Assembly: GCF_017302985.1 (NCBI RefSeq)
Contig: NZ_JAFIMU010000009.1
Coordinates: forward strand, 434,001 to 498,000
DNA length: 64,000 nucleotides
Direction: 5' to 3'
DNA from: Corallococcus macrosporus
GTDB lineage: Bacteria > Myxococcota > Myxococcia > Myxococcales > Myxococcaceae
Of this stretch, positions 22,994-32,213 are shown one piece after another. Below the pieces are notes generated by a model. It saw only the letters and a list, made by a program, of their open reading frames with translations, searched no databases and had not been told where the DNA came from. Position 1 is the first letter of the stretch; each line of letters starts with the position of its first letter. Position numbers and translations under genes: made by a program.

Positions 22994-24819
22994 CGGCGCG
23001 TCTCGGGAAAGGTCAGGGCGAAGGTCGTGCCTTCAGGGCCGGAGGAGGCCACCTGGATGCTGCCCTGGTGCAGGCCCATGATTCTGCGGCACAGCGCCAG
23101 CCCCAGGCCACTTCCATGCACCTCCGGCCCTGGAGTTGTCAGCCGGTAGAAGTCCTGGAACACGCGCTCCCATTCCTCCGGGGGGATGCCCACCCCGTTG
23201 TCGCTGAAGAGCACCGTGGCGCCAAAGCCCGGCTGGGGATAGGCGCGGATGGTCAACACCACGGGGCTTCGCTGGTTGTAGAGGCAGGCGTTGCGGCCCA
23301 GGTTGGCGAAGAGCATGCGGACGAGCGACGCGTCCGCGTCCAGCTCCACGTCGTCCACCTGTGAGCGGATCTCCACCGGCACGGTGACGGCGTCCTGCAG
23401 GTCCTCGCGCAGCGTGCCCACCGCCTCCTCCAGCCGCACGTGCGCGGGCCGCAGCGCCCAGCGCCCCTTGTCGATGCGGTTGAAGGACAGGATGTTCTCC
23501 ACCAGGAAGTGCAGGCCCTCCGCCGCTCGCACGATGCGGGTGGGGTAGTCCCCGGCCTCCGGAATCTGGCCCAGCCGCCGCTCCAGCGTCTCCCCCAAGA
23601 GGCGGATGGACGCGAGCGGCGTGCGCAGCTCGTGCGACACGGTGGAGACGAAGTCGCTCTTGAGCTCCACGAAGCGGTACTTGCGCTGTTGGGCCACCAC
23701 CGCCAGCGCCGCGATGGCCGACGCGAGCGCGCCGCACGCCGCGACGAGCAGCGTCTTCAGGCCGTAGCGGGCCTCGATGTCCGCCTCCGCCGCGGCCCAA
23801 CCGGGTGTGGCCACCTCCAGGCCCGGGTGCTTCAGGGGCCGCGCCACGCCGCCGGGGCCCAGCCGCACCTGACCGTCCTTCGGGATGAGGTTGCGCCCCT
23901 GCAGCTCCTGGGTCAGCTCCGCGAGCAGCCCGGCCATGTCCACGGCCAGGCCGTGCACCTGCTCGGCCGCGGGCTCCACGTACCACTGCTCGGCCAGCAG
24001 CGTGGGGCCGTCCAGCGGCTCCGGCAGCACCAGCGCGCCCGCGCCGGCCTCCTGCACGCGGGCCACGAAGGCGTCGTGGGGCTCCACCAGCGCCTGGCTG
24101 AGCGCCACGATGCGCGCCTGGAGGAAGTCGAAGTCCGGCTGCGTGAGCTGGGGCCGGGCGCGCAGCAGGTTGCGCTGGAGGCCCGCGTCCCGCGCCATGC
24201 CGCCCAGCTCCTCCGGAAGGCCCTCGCGCACCAGCGCCCGGATGAGGGGCGGCGTGTCCCCGCCGCGCTGCAGGTACTCCACCATGATCAGCGTGAAGGG
24301 CAGCTCCTGATCCGGCGGCAGCGGGTGCGCCGCGTGATAGCGCAGGAGCGCCTCCACCGCGGCCTCCGTGCGCGCCTCGTTGCCGGAGACCAGGGCGGCC
24401 TCCGCCGCGCGCAGCCGCGCCAGCCGCTCCTGGAAGGGCGCCGGCACCGGGCCGTCCTCCAGCGCGTGCGACAAGAGCGTGTAGGTGGCCTGGGCGGGGG
24501 CGTCCGTGCCCTCGCGGGGCCAGTCCACGCGCGGCAGGAACTGGTGGCCGCGGAAGAGCAGGTAGTAGCCCTCCGCGGGCAGCAGCGGGTCCCCCACGGC
24601 CGAGTTGAGCTTGGGCAGGTGCGTCTTCATCCGCTGCGCGAGCGCGGTGCGCAGCGACTCCGCCGCCAACTGCTCCAGCGCGACCCGCCGCGAGCGCACC
24701 TGGGCCCGGGCGTCCTCACGCTCCTGCGTGAAGATGCGCTGGAGGCTCACCAGCCCCCATCCAAGGGCCAGCAGTCCACAGCCGAGGGCGAGCAATGTGG
24801 GGAGGAGTCGGCGCAGCAT
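22990..24819 (-). CDS. Membrane sensor histidine kinase
   Basis: This 609-residue kinase has an N-terminal signal anchor (LLPTLLALGCGLLALGWGL), a large extracytoplasmic Ala/Arg/Leu-rich helical sensor (about 30-285), and a second membrane segment (about 290-315, VAACGALASAIAALAVVAQQ). HisKA follows (FVSTVSHELRTPLASIR), then HATPase_c with the N box (FANLGRNACLYN), DNGVGIPPEEW and GSGLGLALC. I chose ATG 24819 because the signal anchor begins there. The phosphorelay partner is the regulator gene overlapping its stop by four bases. The sensor domain is unlike common PAS or Cache folds and I do not recognise it. Confidence 0.88.
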   Translation of the reverse strand: MLRRLLPTLLALGCGLLALGWGLVSLQRIFTQEREDARAQVRSRRVALEQLAAESLRTALAQRMKTHLPKLNSAVGDPLLPAEGYYLLFRGHQFLPRVDWPREGTDAPAQATYTLLSHALEDGPVPAPFQERLARLRAAEAALVSGNEARTEAAVEALLRYHAAHPLPPDQELPFTLIMVEYLQRGGDTPPLIRALVREGLPEELGGMARDAGLQRNLLRARPQLTQPDFDFLQARIVALSQALVEPHDAFVARVQEAGAGALVLPEPLDGPTLLAEQWYVEPAAEQVHGLAVDMAGLLAELTQELQGRNLIPKDGQVRLGPGGVARPLKHPGLEVATPGWAAAEADIEARYGLKTLLVAACGALASAIAALAVVAQQRKYRFVELKSDFVSTVSHELRTPLASIRLLGETLERRLGQIPEAGDYPTRIVRAAEGLHFLVENILSFNRIDKGRWALRPAHVRLEEAVGTLREDLQDAVTVPVEIRSQVDDVELDADASLVRMLFANLGRNACLYNQRSPVVLTIRAYPQPGFGATVLFSDNGVGIPPEEWERVFQDFYRLTTPGPEVHGSGLGLALCRRIMGLHQGSIQVASSGPEGTTFALTFPETRR

Positions 24820-24935
24820 TCGCGTCCCGCTGGACTGTAGCAGTGTCGACAGGATTGCGGGCCTGCGGCCTCCAGGGTGAATAAAGTGGGGGTGGCCCAC
24901 GTCCCCTCGGGGGTCTGGAGATCGGAGACGGAGTC

Positions 24936-26252
24936 ATGGGTTCTCGATGGTGGATGGGTTTGATTGTCGGCCTGGCGACCCAGGGGGCGTTCGCGCAGAC
25001 CTCGCCGGTGGCCGCGGATGACTGGGGCGATGACGCCTACGTCCAGGATTCCAACGCGGATGACTCCGGGCCCATCGCGCCCTCTCCGCCTCCCGACCTG
25101 CCCGCCGAGTCACCGACCCCCCGGCCCTATGCCGGCGCGGTGTGGACGTCCGGGCACTGGTACTGGGACGGCGACAACTGGCAGTTCAAGTCCGGCGGCT
25201 GGGTGGAGCGCATGCCCGGCTACCAGTACATCAACGGCTACTGGGCCCAGGACGGTGACGTCTGGCGCTGGGTGTCCGGCGGCTGGGCGCAGGAGGGCTC
25301 CACCGAGGTGGAGATCCCCATCGAGGTCGCCAGCGAGGACGTGACGGCGACGCGGGCGCCCCCGGCCCTGCGCGTGGAGACGCCGCCCCCCGCGCCGGCC
25401 GTGGGCTACACGTGGGCACCGGGCTACTGGTACTGGACCTCCAACGGCTACGAGTGGGTCTCCGGCACGTGGATGGAGCCGCCGCGTCCGGGCCTAGTGT
25501 TCGTGTCGCCGCACTGGGTGCGCCGCGGCCCGTCGTGGGTGTTCGTGGGCGGCGGCTGGGGCTGGAACGGCTCGGTGCGCGTCACCATCCCGGTGTACCG
25601 CCACGCGCACATCTCGTTCTCCTACGGCCGCCCGAACTACTTCCTGCGCTCGTGGTACCGCTACCCGGGCGTGTCGTGGCGCTACTACGGCTACGGGCAC
25701 AGCCGCTACCGCCCGGGCTACCACTACTCCTCGCGTCCGGGCCCGTACCGGTACGGCCCGCGCATGCATGACGCGTCGCCCGGGCGCTACAACGGATCGT
25801 CCTACGGCGGCCGGGGCAACTCCAGCCGTCCCGGTCCCTACCGTCCGCAGGGCGGCGGCGGGGTCCACTCGTCGAACAACGGCAACGGTGGCAACAGCGG
25901 CGGCTGGGGCGGCACCCGGGGTTCGCCTCCGGGCGGGCGCGGCGGGTCCAGCGGTGGCTCCCATGAGTCCAGCGGAGGCTGGGGCGGCGGTTCCGGCGGC
26001 GGGCGTCCGTCGTCGGGTGGCGGCGGGCGGTCCTCGTCCAGCAGCGGCGGTTGGGGTGGCGGCAGCTCCGGCGGCGTCCATCAGACCAGCGGCGGCTCCA
26101 GCCGGGGCGGCAGCGGCAGCGGCGGTGGTGGCGGCTGGGGCGGCGGCTCCGGTCGCGGCGGCGGCTCGTCCCACGGCTCCAGCCGGGGTGGCGGGAACAG
26201 CGGCGGCGGCAATGGCGGCTGGGGCGGCGGCCACGGTGGTGGCCACCGCTGA
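24936..26252 (+). CDS. Secreted YXWGXW-type Gly-rich repeat protein
   Basis: This 438-residue protein has a signal peptide (cleavage near AFAQT) and an acidic stretch. A Trp/Tyr/Gly-rich region (about 70-225) follows with repeats such as WTSGHWYWDGDNWQ, INGYWAQDGDVWRW and WAPGYWYWTSNGYEWVSG, typical of YXWGXW proteins. Next is a Tyr/Arg/Pro-rich region, and residues 285-438 are almost all Gly, Ser, Arg and Trp. The product should be surface-exposed, and low-complexity repeats of this type are suited to matrix or envelope contacts. The function is unknown. The Gly-rich part is encoded by GGCGGC-type repeats that may vary in length. Divergent from the sensor kinase. Confidence 0.75.
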   Translation: MGSRWWMGLIVGLATQGAFAQTSPVAADDWGDDAYVQDSNADDSGPIAPSPPPDLPAESPTPRPYAGAVWTSGHWYWDGDNWQFKSGGWVERMPGYQYINGYWAQDGDVWRWVSGGWAQEGSTEVEIPIEVASEDVTATRAPPALRVETPPPAPAVGYTWAPGYWYWTSNGYEWVSGTWMEPPRPGLVFVSPHWVRRGPSWVFVGGGWGWNGSVRVTIPVYRHAHISFSYGRPNYFLRSWYRYPGVSWRYYGYGHSRYRPGYHYSSRPGPYRYGPRMHDASPGRYNGSSYGGRGNSSRPGPYRPQGGGGVHSSNNGNGGNSGGWGGTRGSPPGGRGGSSGGSHESSGGWGGGSGGGRPSSGGGGRSSSSSGGWGGGSSGGVHQTSGGSSRGGSGSGGGGGWGGGSGRGGGSSHGSSRGGGNSGGGNGGWGGGHGGGHR

Positions 26253-26266
26253 ATGAAGTGACGGCG

Positions 26267-26299
26267 GATGGGCCGGGTCAGACCTCGACCTGGCCCATC
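26267..26299 (+). terminator. Hairpin between convergent genes
   Basis: GATGGGCCGGGTC (26267-26279) can pair with GACCTGGCCCATC (26287-26299) through 13 base pairs with one G-U. It lies 15 bases after the YXWGXW gene stop and overlaps the 3' end of the convergent lplA gene. There is no U-run, so it may act through Rho or serve mainly as an mRNA end. Confidence 0.4.
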
Positions 26300-27306
26300 A
26301 GCCACGTCTCCAGCTCTCCCAGCTCGCGCTCCTGCGAGGGGTGACGGGCGCGGACCTCGGCCACGGCCTGCTGCATCCCGTCGCGGCTGTGGGGCTTGCC
26401 GGTGAGCGCCGTCTGCAGGTCCTGCACGAGGTCCGGGTAGAGCGCATCCGAGAAGACCTGCGCGCGGGTGACGTGTCCGTTCTCCGCGTCGAGGTGGACC
26501 TCGAAGAAGCCCCACGACAGGTACTCCACCATCTGGTGGCTGAAGCGGGGCGCGTTGCCGAAGCGCCAGTCCCACGACGCGTAGTGATCGAAGGTACGCT
26601 TGAGCGAGGGCTGGCTCTCCAGGAACGAGGGCTCCAGCAGCTCCGGCTCCGCGGTGCCGCCGTGGAAGTCGCAGAAGGCGCCAATCATCGCCTTCACCAG
26701 CGACTCATGGGAGACGTCCGGCTGGAGGTCGCGGATGTTCATCACCCGCGAGCGCACCGACGCGCTGCCCTTGGACTCCAGCTTCTTCGGGTGCGGCGTG
26801 AGGTAGTTGGCCAGCCGCGACAGGTTGGCGTGGATGAGGAACGTGCCGTGGTGGAAGGCGCGGTCCTTCGTCTCGCGGTATGCGCTGCCGGAAATCTTCC
26901 GGGGGCCGTCCTCCAGCGGAATCACCAGGTCGTTGCGCCCGGACGCCTGCGCCGTCACGCCCAGCCGCGACAGCGCGTCCAGCAGGATGGTGACGTTCGC
27001 CGTCTTGTTGTAGCCCTCCTTCGCGGACAGGAACGTGAAGCAGGTGTTGCCCAGGTCATGGAACACCGCGCCGCCGCCGCTGGTGCGCCGCGCGAGGAAG
27101 ACCTTGTCCTCCTCCATGCGCGTGAGGTTGCACTCGGACCACGGGTTCTGGTTGCGCCCGATGACGACGGTGTTGTCGTTGCGCCAGAGGAAGAGCGTCT
27201 GGGTGCTCGGGTCCAGCTCGCGGAAGATCCAGTCCTCGGTCGCGAGGTTGAACCAGGGGTTGTAGGTCTCCGACAGGAGGATGCGGACGCGCGGGGCTTG
27301 AGACAT
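26278..27306 (-). CDS. lplA: Lipoate-protein ligase A
   Basis: This 342-residue enzyme attaches lipoate to E2 and H proteins through a lipoyl-AMP intermediate. Hallmarks are NPWFNLATEDW, the RRTSGGGAVFHDLGN substrate loop, and KISGSAYRETKDRAFHHGT with the catalytic Lys. The C-terminal accessory domain (about 255-340) is present. ATG 27306 was chosen because the family motif starts about 15 residues later. Single gene; it diverges from the PALP-fold gene. Confidence 0.9.
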   Translation of the reverse strand: MSQAPRVRILLSETYNPWFNLATEDWIFRELDPSTQTLFLWRNDNTVVIGRNQNPWSECNLTRMEEDKVFLARRTSGGGAVFHDLGNTCFTFLSAKEGYNKTANVTILLDALSRLGVTAQASGRNDLVIPLEDGPRKISGSAYRETKDRAFHHGTFLIHANLSRLANYLTPHPKKLESKGSASVRSRVMNIRDLQPDVSHESLVKAMIGAFCDFHGGTAEPELLEPSFLESQPSLKRTFDHYASWDWRFGNAPRFSHQMVEYLSWGFFEVHLDAENGHVTRAQVFSDALYPDLVQDLQTALTGKPHSRDGMQQAVAEVRARHPSQERELGELETWLMGQVEV

Positions 27307-27462
27307 GGCGCGGAGCATAACCGCCCGCCACGTCCTTGCAGTGCCTTGCGCCGTCCACCGGGGGACACCTGCCCGATCCCGGGGGTGATGGCATCCGGGC
27401 CAACCCACCGGAAGACTCCCGGCGTGTCGGGCGCGGAAGGACGTTCGCGCCAGGGGGCGACC

Positions 27463-28218
27463 ATGCTTGGAGTGTTTTCCCTGTCCCGTCCGCGTGCGGG
27501 CGGACCGGTGGTGCTGTGGGGTGGGGCGCAGCCGTCAGGCAGCCTCAAGTACCTCACCTTCGCGCGCTACCTGGCCGCGATGCCGCCAGGCTCGCGCGGG
27601 CTGGTGGAGCTGTCCGGAGCCTCGAGCGCGCTGGCGCTGGACGTCCTGGGCCGCGAGCGCGGCCTGCCCACGGTGGCCGTGACGGACGCGGCGGGCGAGA
27701 CATACCTGCGTGCCCACGGCTTCAAGGGGCAGGTGTGCCAGGCGGGCTCGATGGCGGACATGTTCCACCAGGCCATGTCGCTGGAGCGCGACGGCTGGTG
27801 CTGGCCTCGGCAGCTCACCAACCGCGCGCTGGTGTCGTGCGTGGAGTCCTGGGCGGCGGGCCTGCGCGCGCAGGTGCGGGAGCGCTTCCCGTCGGTGCGG
27901 CACGTGGTGTGCGGCTTCGGCACGGGCGCGACGTTGGTGGGCCTGATGCGCGTCTTCACGGCCGGCGGCTTCACCGTCACGGGCCTTCAGCCCGCGCTCG
28001 ACAATCCGCTGCCCGGATGGCGCACGTGGGAGGCCCAGAACCTGGGGGCGGAGGACCTGTTCTTCGAACATCAGCCGCGCATCCCCCTGGCCACGGCCGC
28101 GCCCGCGCCGGACCCCTTCACCGCGCTGCTGGGGTGGGCCCGCGCGCAGCCGCATCCGGAGCGGGTGCTCGTCATCGCGCACAACGCGCGGGAACCGGCT
28201 CCCGCCCGCGCCGCCTGA
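27463..28218 (+). CDS. Short PALP (fold type II) PLP enzyme-like protein
   Basis: The 251-residue protein resembles the cysteine synthase/tryptophan synthase beta fold. It has SGSLKYLTFARYL (the PLP-Lys position, normally TGSFKxR), ELSGASSALALDVL (the SSGN/phosphate-loop region) and GFGTGATLVGL (the GSGGTLxG loop). At 251 residues it is shorter than the usual 300-plus, the motifs are loose, and the Asn that contacts the PLP phenol in SGNTG is not evident. It may be a degenerate or specialised member; the substrate is unknown. AGGGGG precedes the ATG. It is convergent with the nucleotidyltransferase gene. Confidence 0.6.
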   Translation: MLGVFSLSRPRAGGPVVLWGGAQPSGSLKYLTFARYLAAMPPGSRGLVELSGASSALALDVLGRERGLPTVAVTDAAGETYLRAHGFKGQVCQAGSMADMFHQAMSLERDGWCWPRQLTNRALVSCVESWAAGLRAQVRERFPSVRHVVCGFGTGATLVGLMRVFTAGGFTVTGLQPALDNPLPGWRTWEAQNLGAEDLFFEHQPRIPLATAAPAPDPFTALLGWARAQPHPERVLVIAHNAREPAPARAA

Positions 28219-28230
28219 AGCACCGCACGC

Positions 28231-29016
28231 CTACCGGTGCAGCGCTTCGAGCCGCGCCCGCACGGCGGCCACTCCGTCGCGCGGGAAGGCGGGCACGTGG
28301 GACAGCTCGCGCTCGGCGAGCCACAGGAGCGTGCGCGCCAGGGATGGTGAGTCGCCTTGCTGGGCTCGCGATAGCTCGCCGCCAGTCTCCGGATACACGC
28401 GCTCCACGCGCCGCACCGGATCCAACCCGTCCAGCAGCGACGCCCGCGGGGCGGGGACGTGGCGCGCGAGCAGCAGGCAGAACAGGCGCACCGCTTCGTC
28501 CAGCCGCGCGCGGCCACTGAGCCCCTCGCCGCGCGCGTGACGGCCCATGCCCACCAGCACCTGCGTGAGCCATTGCCCGAACAACCACGCGTCGTCCGGC
28601 GCCGTGCGCTGGAGCTCCAGGGTGGTGTCGCGTGCGCGCTCGTCCATGCGCTCCGTCACGCCGCCCTTGTCCAGCACCACGCGGTAGCGGTTGACGCGCG
28701 CGAACGACAGCTCCTCCAAATCGAACACCGCGAACTCCAGCAGGTGCCCGTCCCGGTACACGACCTTGAGGCCGTGCGCCGTCTCGCGGAACACCAGCGC
28801 CACGTCCTCCGCGCGAGGCAGCCAGCCGCGCTCCTGTCTCAATGTTTCAGCGTGTCCCGGCCATGCGACGACGAAGAAGTCATGGTCGCTGAAGTCATCC
28901 GGCGGGTAGTCGCGCGCGGCCATCGAGCCCAGCGCCACGAGCCCCCGGACACGGCCGTCCGCGTCCGCCCTGCGCGTCAACTCCGTGGTGAAGGCCTGAT
29001 AGGCGGCGGTGTCCAA
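28231..29016 (-). CDS. Nucleotidyltransferase-fold protein
   Basis: The 261-residue product has an N-terminal polymerase-beta-type nucleotidyltransferase motif: ALGSMAARDYPPDDFSDHDF, that is, G-S followed by D-H-D. A helical C-terminal part suits the aminoglycoside-adenylyltransferase/MNT group. A role as an antibiotic-modifying enzyme or an antitoxin-type transferase is possible, but no HEPN partner is adjacent. The start is TTG 29016, with GAGGAG eight bases upstream and no good ATG near. Confidence 0.65.
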   Translation of the reverse strand: MDTAAYQAFTTELTRRADADGRVRGLVALGSMAARDYPPDDFSDHDFFVVAWPGHAETLRQERGWLPRAEDVALVFRETAHGLKVVYRDGHLLEFAVFDLEELSFARVNRYRVVLDKGGVTERMDERARDTTLELQRTAPDDAWLFGQWLTQVLVGMGRHARGEGLSGRARLDEAVRLFCLLLARHVPAPRASLLDGLDPVRRVERVYPETGGELSRAQQGDSPSLARTLLWLAERELSHVPAFPRDGVAAVRARLEALHR

Positions 29017-29207
29017 GGGCGTTCTCCTCTGGAAAGGGCCCGCATGCTGTCATTTCAACGCAGGGCGTTAAAGTCTGACGTGACCCGGAGCTGACATGCT
29101 TTTCAGTGAATCCTGAGGTTGGCTTGCTTTTTATCAGGGGCTCGCCATATGGGCTGATTCGCGGGTCAATCCCTTCGATGATCCGCACTCCCCCATCAGG
29201 AGCCTGT

Positions 29208-30134
29208 ATGCGAAACGCCGTCCGGACCCTCGTTCTGACTGTCGCGGTTCTTGCCATCTGGGCGCAGCCTGCCCGCGCGGATACGTACACGCAGACGAAG
29301 TACCCCATCGTGCTGGCGCACGGCATGGCGGGTTTTGATTCGTTGTTCGGGGTGCTCGACTACTTCTACGGCATCGAGTCGTCGCTGAAGTCGGGCGGCG
29401 CGAAGGTCTACATCACGCACGTTCCGCAGTTCAATTCGACGGAGGCGCGCGGCGAGGCGCTGCTGGCGCAGGTGCAGGACGTGCTCGCGCGCTCGGGCGC
29501 GACGAAGGTGAACCTGATTGGCCACAGCCACGGCGGCCTGGACGTGCGCTACGTGGCGGCGGTGCGGCCGGACCTGGTGGCGTCCGTGACGACGGTGGGC
29601 TCGCCGCACAAGGGTGCGGACCTGGCGGACTACCTGCGCAACAACCTGAAGGGCGGCTCGTTCACGGAGGGCGTGCTGGCGTACTTCGCCAACAGCCTGG
29701 GCACCGTGCTGGGCCTGCTGTCCGGCCACACGCAGCCGCAGGACGCCATTGGCGCGCTGGCGGCGCTCTCCAAGACGGGCACCTCCGCGTTCACCGCGAA
29801 GTTCCCCGCGGGTGTCCCCACCACGTCCTGCGGCAGCGGCGCGGCGACGGGCGCCCAGGGCCAGCGCTACTACTCCTGGTCCGGCACGGATCCCTTCACC
29901 AACATCCTGGATGCGTCTGACTACGCGATGAAGCTGTCGTCCTTCTTCTACAGCGGGTCCAACGACGGCCTCGTGGGCCGCTGCAGCTCGCGCTTCGGCA
30001 CGGTCATCCGCGACGACTACGACATGAACCACCTGGACGAGGTGAACCAGGTGCTGGGCCTCACCGCGTTCTTCACCAACCCGGTGTCCGTGTTCCGCAC
30101 CCAGGCGAACCGCCTGAAGACCGCGGGCCTGTAA
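29208..30134 (+). CDS. lip: Secreted triacylglycerol lipase (family I.1/I.2)
   Basis: This 308-residue lipase has a signal peptide (cleavage near ARADT), the oxyanion segment IVLAHGM and the nucleophile elbow LIGHSHGG. It also has a GSNDGLVGRCSSRFG segment containing the likely acid and a Cys that may pair with TSCGSG, and the catalytic His in YDMNHLDEVNQ. This matches Pseudomonas/Burkholderia-type lipases that need a dedicated foldase. That foldase is encoded 20 bases downstream. ATG 29208 has AGGAG five bases upstream. It would be exported to the periplasm and onward by type II secretion. Confidence 0.9.
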   Translation: MRNAVRTLVLTVAVLAIWAQPARADTYTQTKYPIVLAHGMAGFDSLFGVLDYFYGIESSLKSGGAKVYITHVPQFNSTEARGEALLAQVQDVLARSGATKVNLIGHSHGGLDVRYVAAVRPDLVASVTTVGSPHKGADLADYLRNNLKGGSFTEGVLAYFANSLGTVLGLLSGHTQPQDAIGALAALSKTGTSAFTAKFPAGVPTTSCGSGAATGAQGQRYYSWSGTDPFTNILDASDYAMKLSSFFYSGSNDGLVGRCSSRFGTVIRDDYDMNHLDEVNQVLGLTAFFTNPVSVFRTQANRLKTAGL

Positions 30135-30154
30135 TCCCGTTGGAGCGCCCCGCC

Positions 30155-31204
30155 ATGAAGAGCCGCGCCGTCATTCTCGTGGTCGCGCTGTGCGCCCTCC
30201 TGGGTGCCGGCGTCTTCTCGTGGTGGAAGGTCCGGGCGGAGGACGCGCCCGGACCCGCTGGACCGCCGTCCGCAGTCCCCGTCGCGCGAGGCGCCGTGCC
30301 GCGCGCGGCGACCCCCGTCGTTCCCGGTGCCGCCGTGACGGCGACTCCGGCCCCCGATGCGCCGCTGCCGCCGATGCCGGGCTCGCTCCGGGACACGGAG
30401 GAGGACGGCGCCGTGCTCGTGGACGCGTCCGGGCACCTGGTGCCGAGCGCGGACCTGCGCCGCTTCTTCGACTACTACCTGTCCGCCACCGGCGAGGAGC
30501 CCGCGTCGCTCATCCGCGAGCGCATCCTCACGGCGCTGCGGGCGAAGAAGCTGCCCCCGGCCGCCATGGATGAAGCGGTGCAGGTGCTGGACGACTACCT
30601 GTCCTATCTGGAGGCCGCCCGGGGGCTGGCGTCGAAGGGCTCCGTTCCCACGGACACCGCCGAGCGCCTGGAGGCCCTGCGCAAGCTGCGCCGCGAGCAC
30701 CTGGGCCCGGGCGCGGCCGACGGTCTCTTCGGGAAGGAGGAGGCGGTGGATGCCGTCGCCGTGGAGCGGCTGAAGCTGCAGCAGGACGCGTCGCTGACGA
30801 AGGAGGAGCGCGAGCGGCGCATGGCCGAGCTGGAGGAGCGGCTTCCTCCGGACGTGCGCGCCAGCCGTGAAGAGGCCGTGCGTCCGCTGCGGCAGCGGGC
30901 GGTGGAGCAGGAGCTGCTGGCGGCGGGGGCGACGGCGGAGGACCTGCACCAGCACCGGCTGTCCACCGTGGGGCCGGAAGCCACCGAGCGGCTGGAGGCG
31001 CTGGACGCGGAGCGCGCGCAGTGGAAGCAGCGGCTGGCGGACTTCCGCGCGAAGCGCGAGGCGCTGGCCCGCGGCGAGCCGGATCCGGCCCGGCGTCAGG
31101 CCGCGGTGCAGCGGCTCTTGTTCGACTCGTTCACCCCGGAGGAGCGCCTCCGGGTGGAGGCCGCGGACGCCATCGACGCGGCCTCCGGATCCGGAGGCGG
31201 GTGA
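30155..31204 (+). CDS. lifO: Lipase-specific foldase (LifO)
   Basis: This 349-residue foldase has an N-terminal membrane anchor (about 6-24), an Ala/Pro-rich spacer (30-75) and a helical lipase-binding domain. GSLRDTEEDG and DLRRFFDYYLSATGEE are conserved foldase signatures (RxxFDY). The helices downstream are rich in Glu, Arg and Leu, as expected for the clamp that wraps the lipase. It folds the lipase in the periplasm before secretion. Coupled to the lipase gene with a 20-base gap, which supports both calls. Confidence 0.9.
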   Translation: MKSRAVILVVALCALLGAGVFSWWKVRAEDAPGPAGPPSAVPVARGAVPRAATPVVPGAAVTATPAPDAPLPPMPGSLRDTEEDGAVLVDASGHLVPSADLRRFFDYYLSATGEEPASLIRERILTALRAKKLPPAAMDEAVQVLDDYLSYLEAARGLASKGSVPTDTAERLEALRKLRREHLGPGAADGLFGKEEAVDAVAVERLKLQQDASLTKEERERRMAELEERLPPDVRASREEAVRPLRQRAVEQELLAAGATAEDLHQHRLSTVGPEATERLEALDAERAQWKQRLADFRAKREALARGEPDPARRQAAVQRLLFDSFTPEERLRVEAADAIDAASGSGGG

Positions 31205-31211
31205 GGCCACT

Positions 31212-32213
31212 TCAGGAGATCTTGAAGGGCCTCAGCTCGCTGACCTCTTCGAGCAGCAGCGGCTGCGCGTGGAGGTATGCCGTAGTGCGGCGCTTCTGGT
31301 CGATGTCGTCGTAGACGCGCTGGATCTGCTGCGGCGTGAGGCCCATCTCCGGGGAGACCTCCTCGGGTGTGATGCCGTGGTTCTTCGCCCAGAGGATGAG
31401 GTCCAGCTGCGAGTAGTGCACGGAGAAGTAGAAGTCCTCCTGCGACTGCTCCAGGCTGAACGTGTCCGTGGTGGGCTCGCGGTTGAGGATGCCGTCGATG
31501 ACGCCCAGGTGCCGCGCGAGCTTGTACGTCTGCGTCTTGTAGAGGCTGGCGATGGGCTTCACGTCCGCGGAGCCGTCGCCCAGCTTCACGAAGAAGCCCT
31601 GGTCATACTCCAGGCGGTTGGGCGTGCCGGACGCGGCGAAGTTCAGCCGGTCCGCGTGGAAGTACTCCATCATCTTGCGCACGCGCTGCTTGAAGTTGGT
31701 GGCGGCGACGATCTGCACGTAGGCCTGGGGCGTGAGGCGGAAGCGCTGCTCCTGTCCGTCCACCTGCACCACCACGTAGAAGACGTTGAGGGCGTCCGTG
31801 TTGAGCCGGTCGCCGTGCATGACGATCTTCCACTTCATGTCCGGCTGGAACGCGGGGAACACGGAGCGCACGGCCGCGTCGCGCTGCGAATAGCACCCGG
31901 CGGCCTCCAGCACGGGCGCGATGTCGTGCAGCGTGTACTGGATGCCCAGCTTCTCGCAGAGCTCGCGGCCCAGCTTGGAGGACAGGCCGCTGGAGTCGCG
32001 CTCCGGCAAGAGCAGGCCGAAGACGCGGTCCGGACCCAGCGCCCGCACCGCCAGCGCGGCGACGCACGCGGAGTCGATGCCGCCGGAGACGGCGACCACC
32101 AGGCCGCGCTTGCGCAGCTTCTTGAGGACGGCCTCCTTGAGCCCGTCGGACAGCGACGCGGCCTTGGCCTCCCAGTCCAGTTCCAGCACCTGCTTGGAGA
32201 ACTTCATCGTCAC
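31212..32213 (-). CDS. nadE: NAD synthase-family (NadE-like) ATP-pyrophosphatase
   Basis: The 333-residue protein has the ATP-pyrophosphatase loop VVAVSGGIDSACVAAL, SRDSSGLSSK-like contacts (here LLPERDSSGLSS) and KPIASLYKTQTYKLA with the family Lys. NAD synthases adenylate deamido-NAD and add ammonia. This one lacks a glutaminase domain. It carries a longer middle segment (about 110-165, rich in Phe/Tyr/Gln) than compact NadE proteins. It is the last gene of a cluster with AsnB, ACP and an AMP-ligase, so a role in amidating a pathway product is plausible alongside true NAD synthesis. GTG 32213 overlaps the ligase stop (GTGA); ATG 32207 is an alternative. Confidence 0.75.
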   Translation of the reverse strand: MTMKFSKQVLELDWEAKAASLSDGLKEAVLKKLRKRGLVVAVSGGIDSACVAALAVRALGPDRVFGLLLPERDSSGLSSKLGRELCEKLGIQYTLHDIAPVLEAAGCYSQRDAAVRSVFPAFQPDMKWKIVMHGDRLNTDALNVFYVVVQVDGQEQRFRLTPQAYVQIVAATNFKQRVRKMMEYFHADRLNFAASGTPNRLEYDQGFFVKLGDGSADVKPIASLYKTQTYKLARHLGVIDGILNREPTTDTFSLEQSQEDFYFSVHYSQLDLILWAKNHGITPEEVSPEMGLTPQQIQRVYDDIDQKRRTTAYLHAQPLLLEEVSELRPFKIS

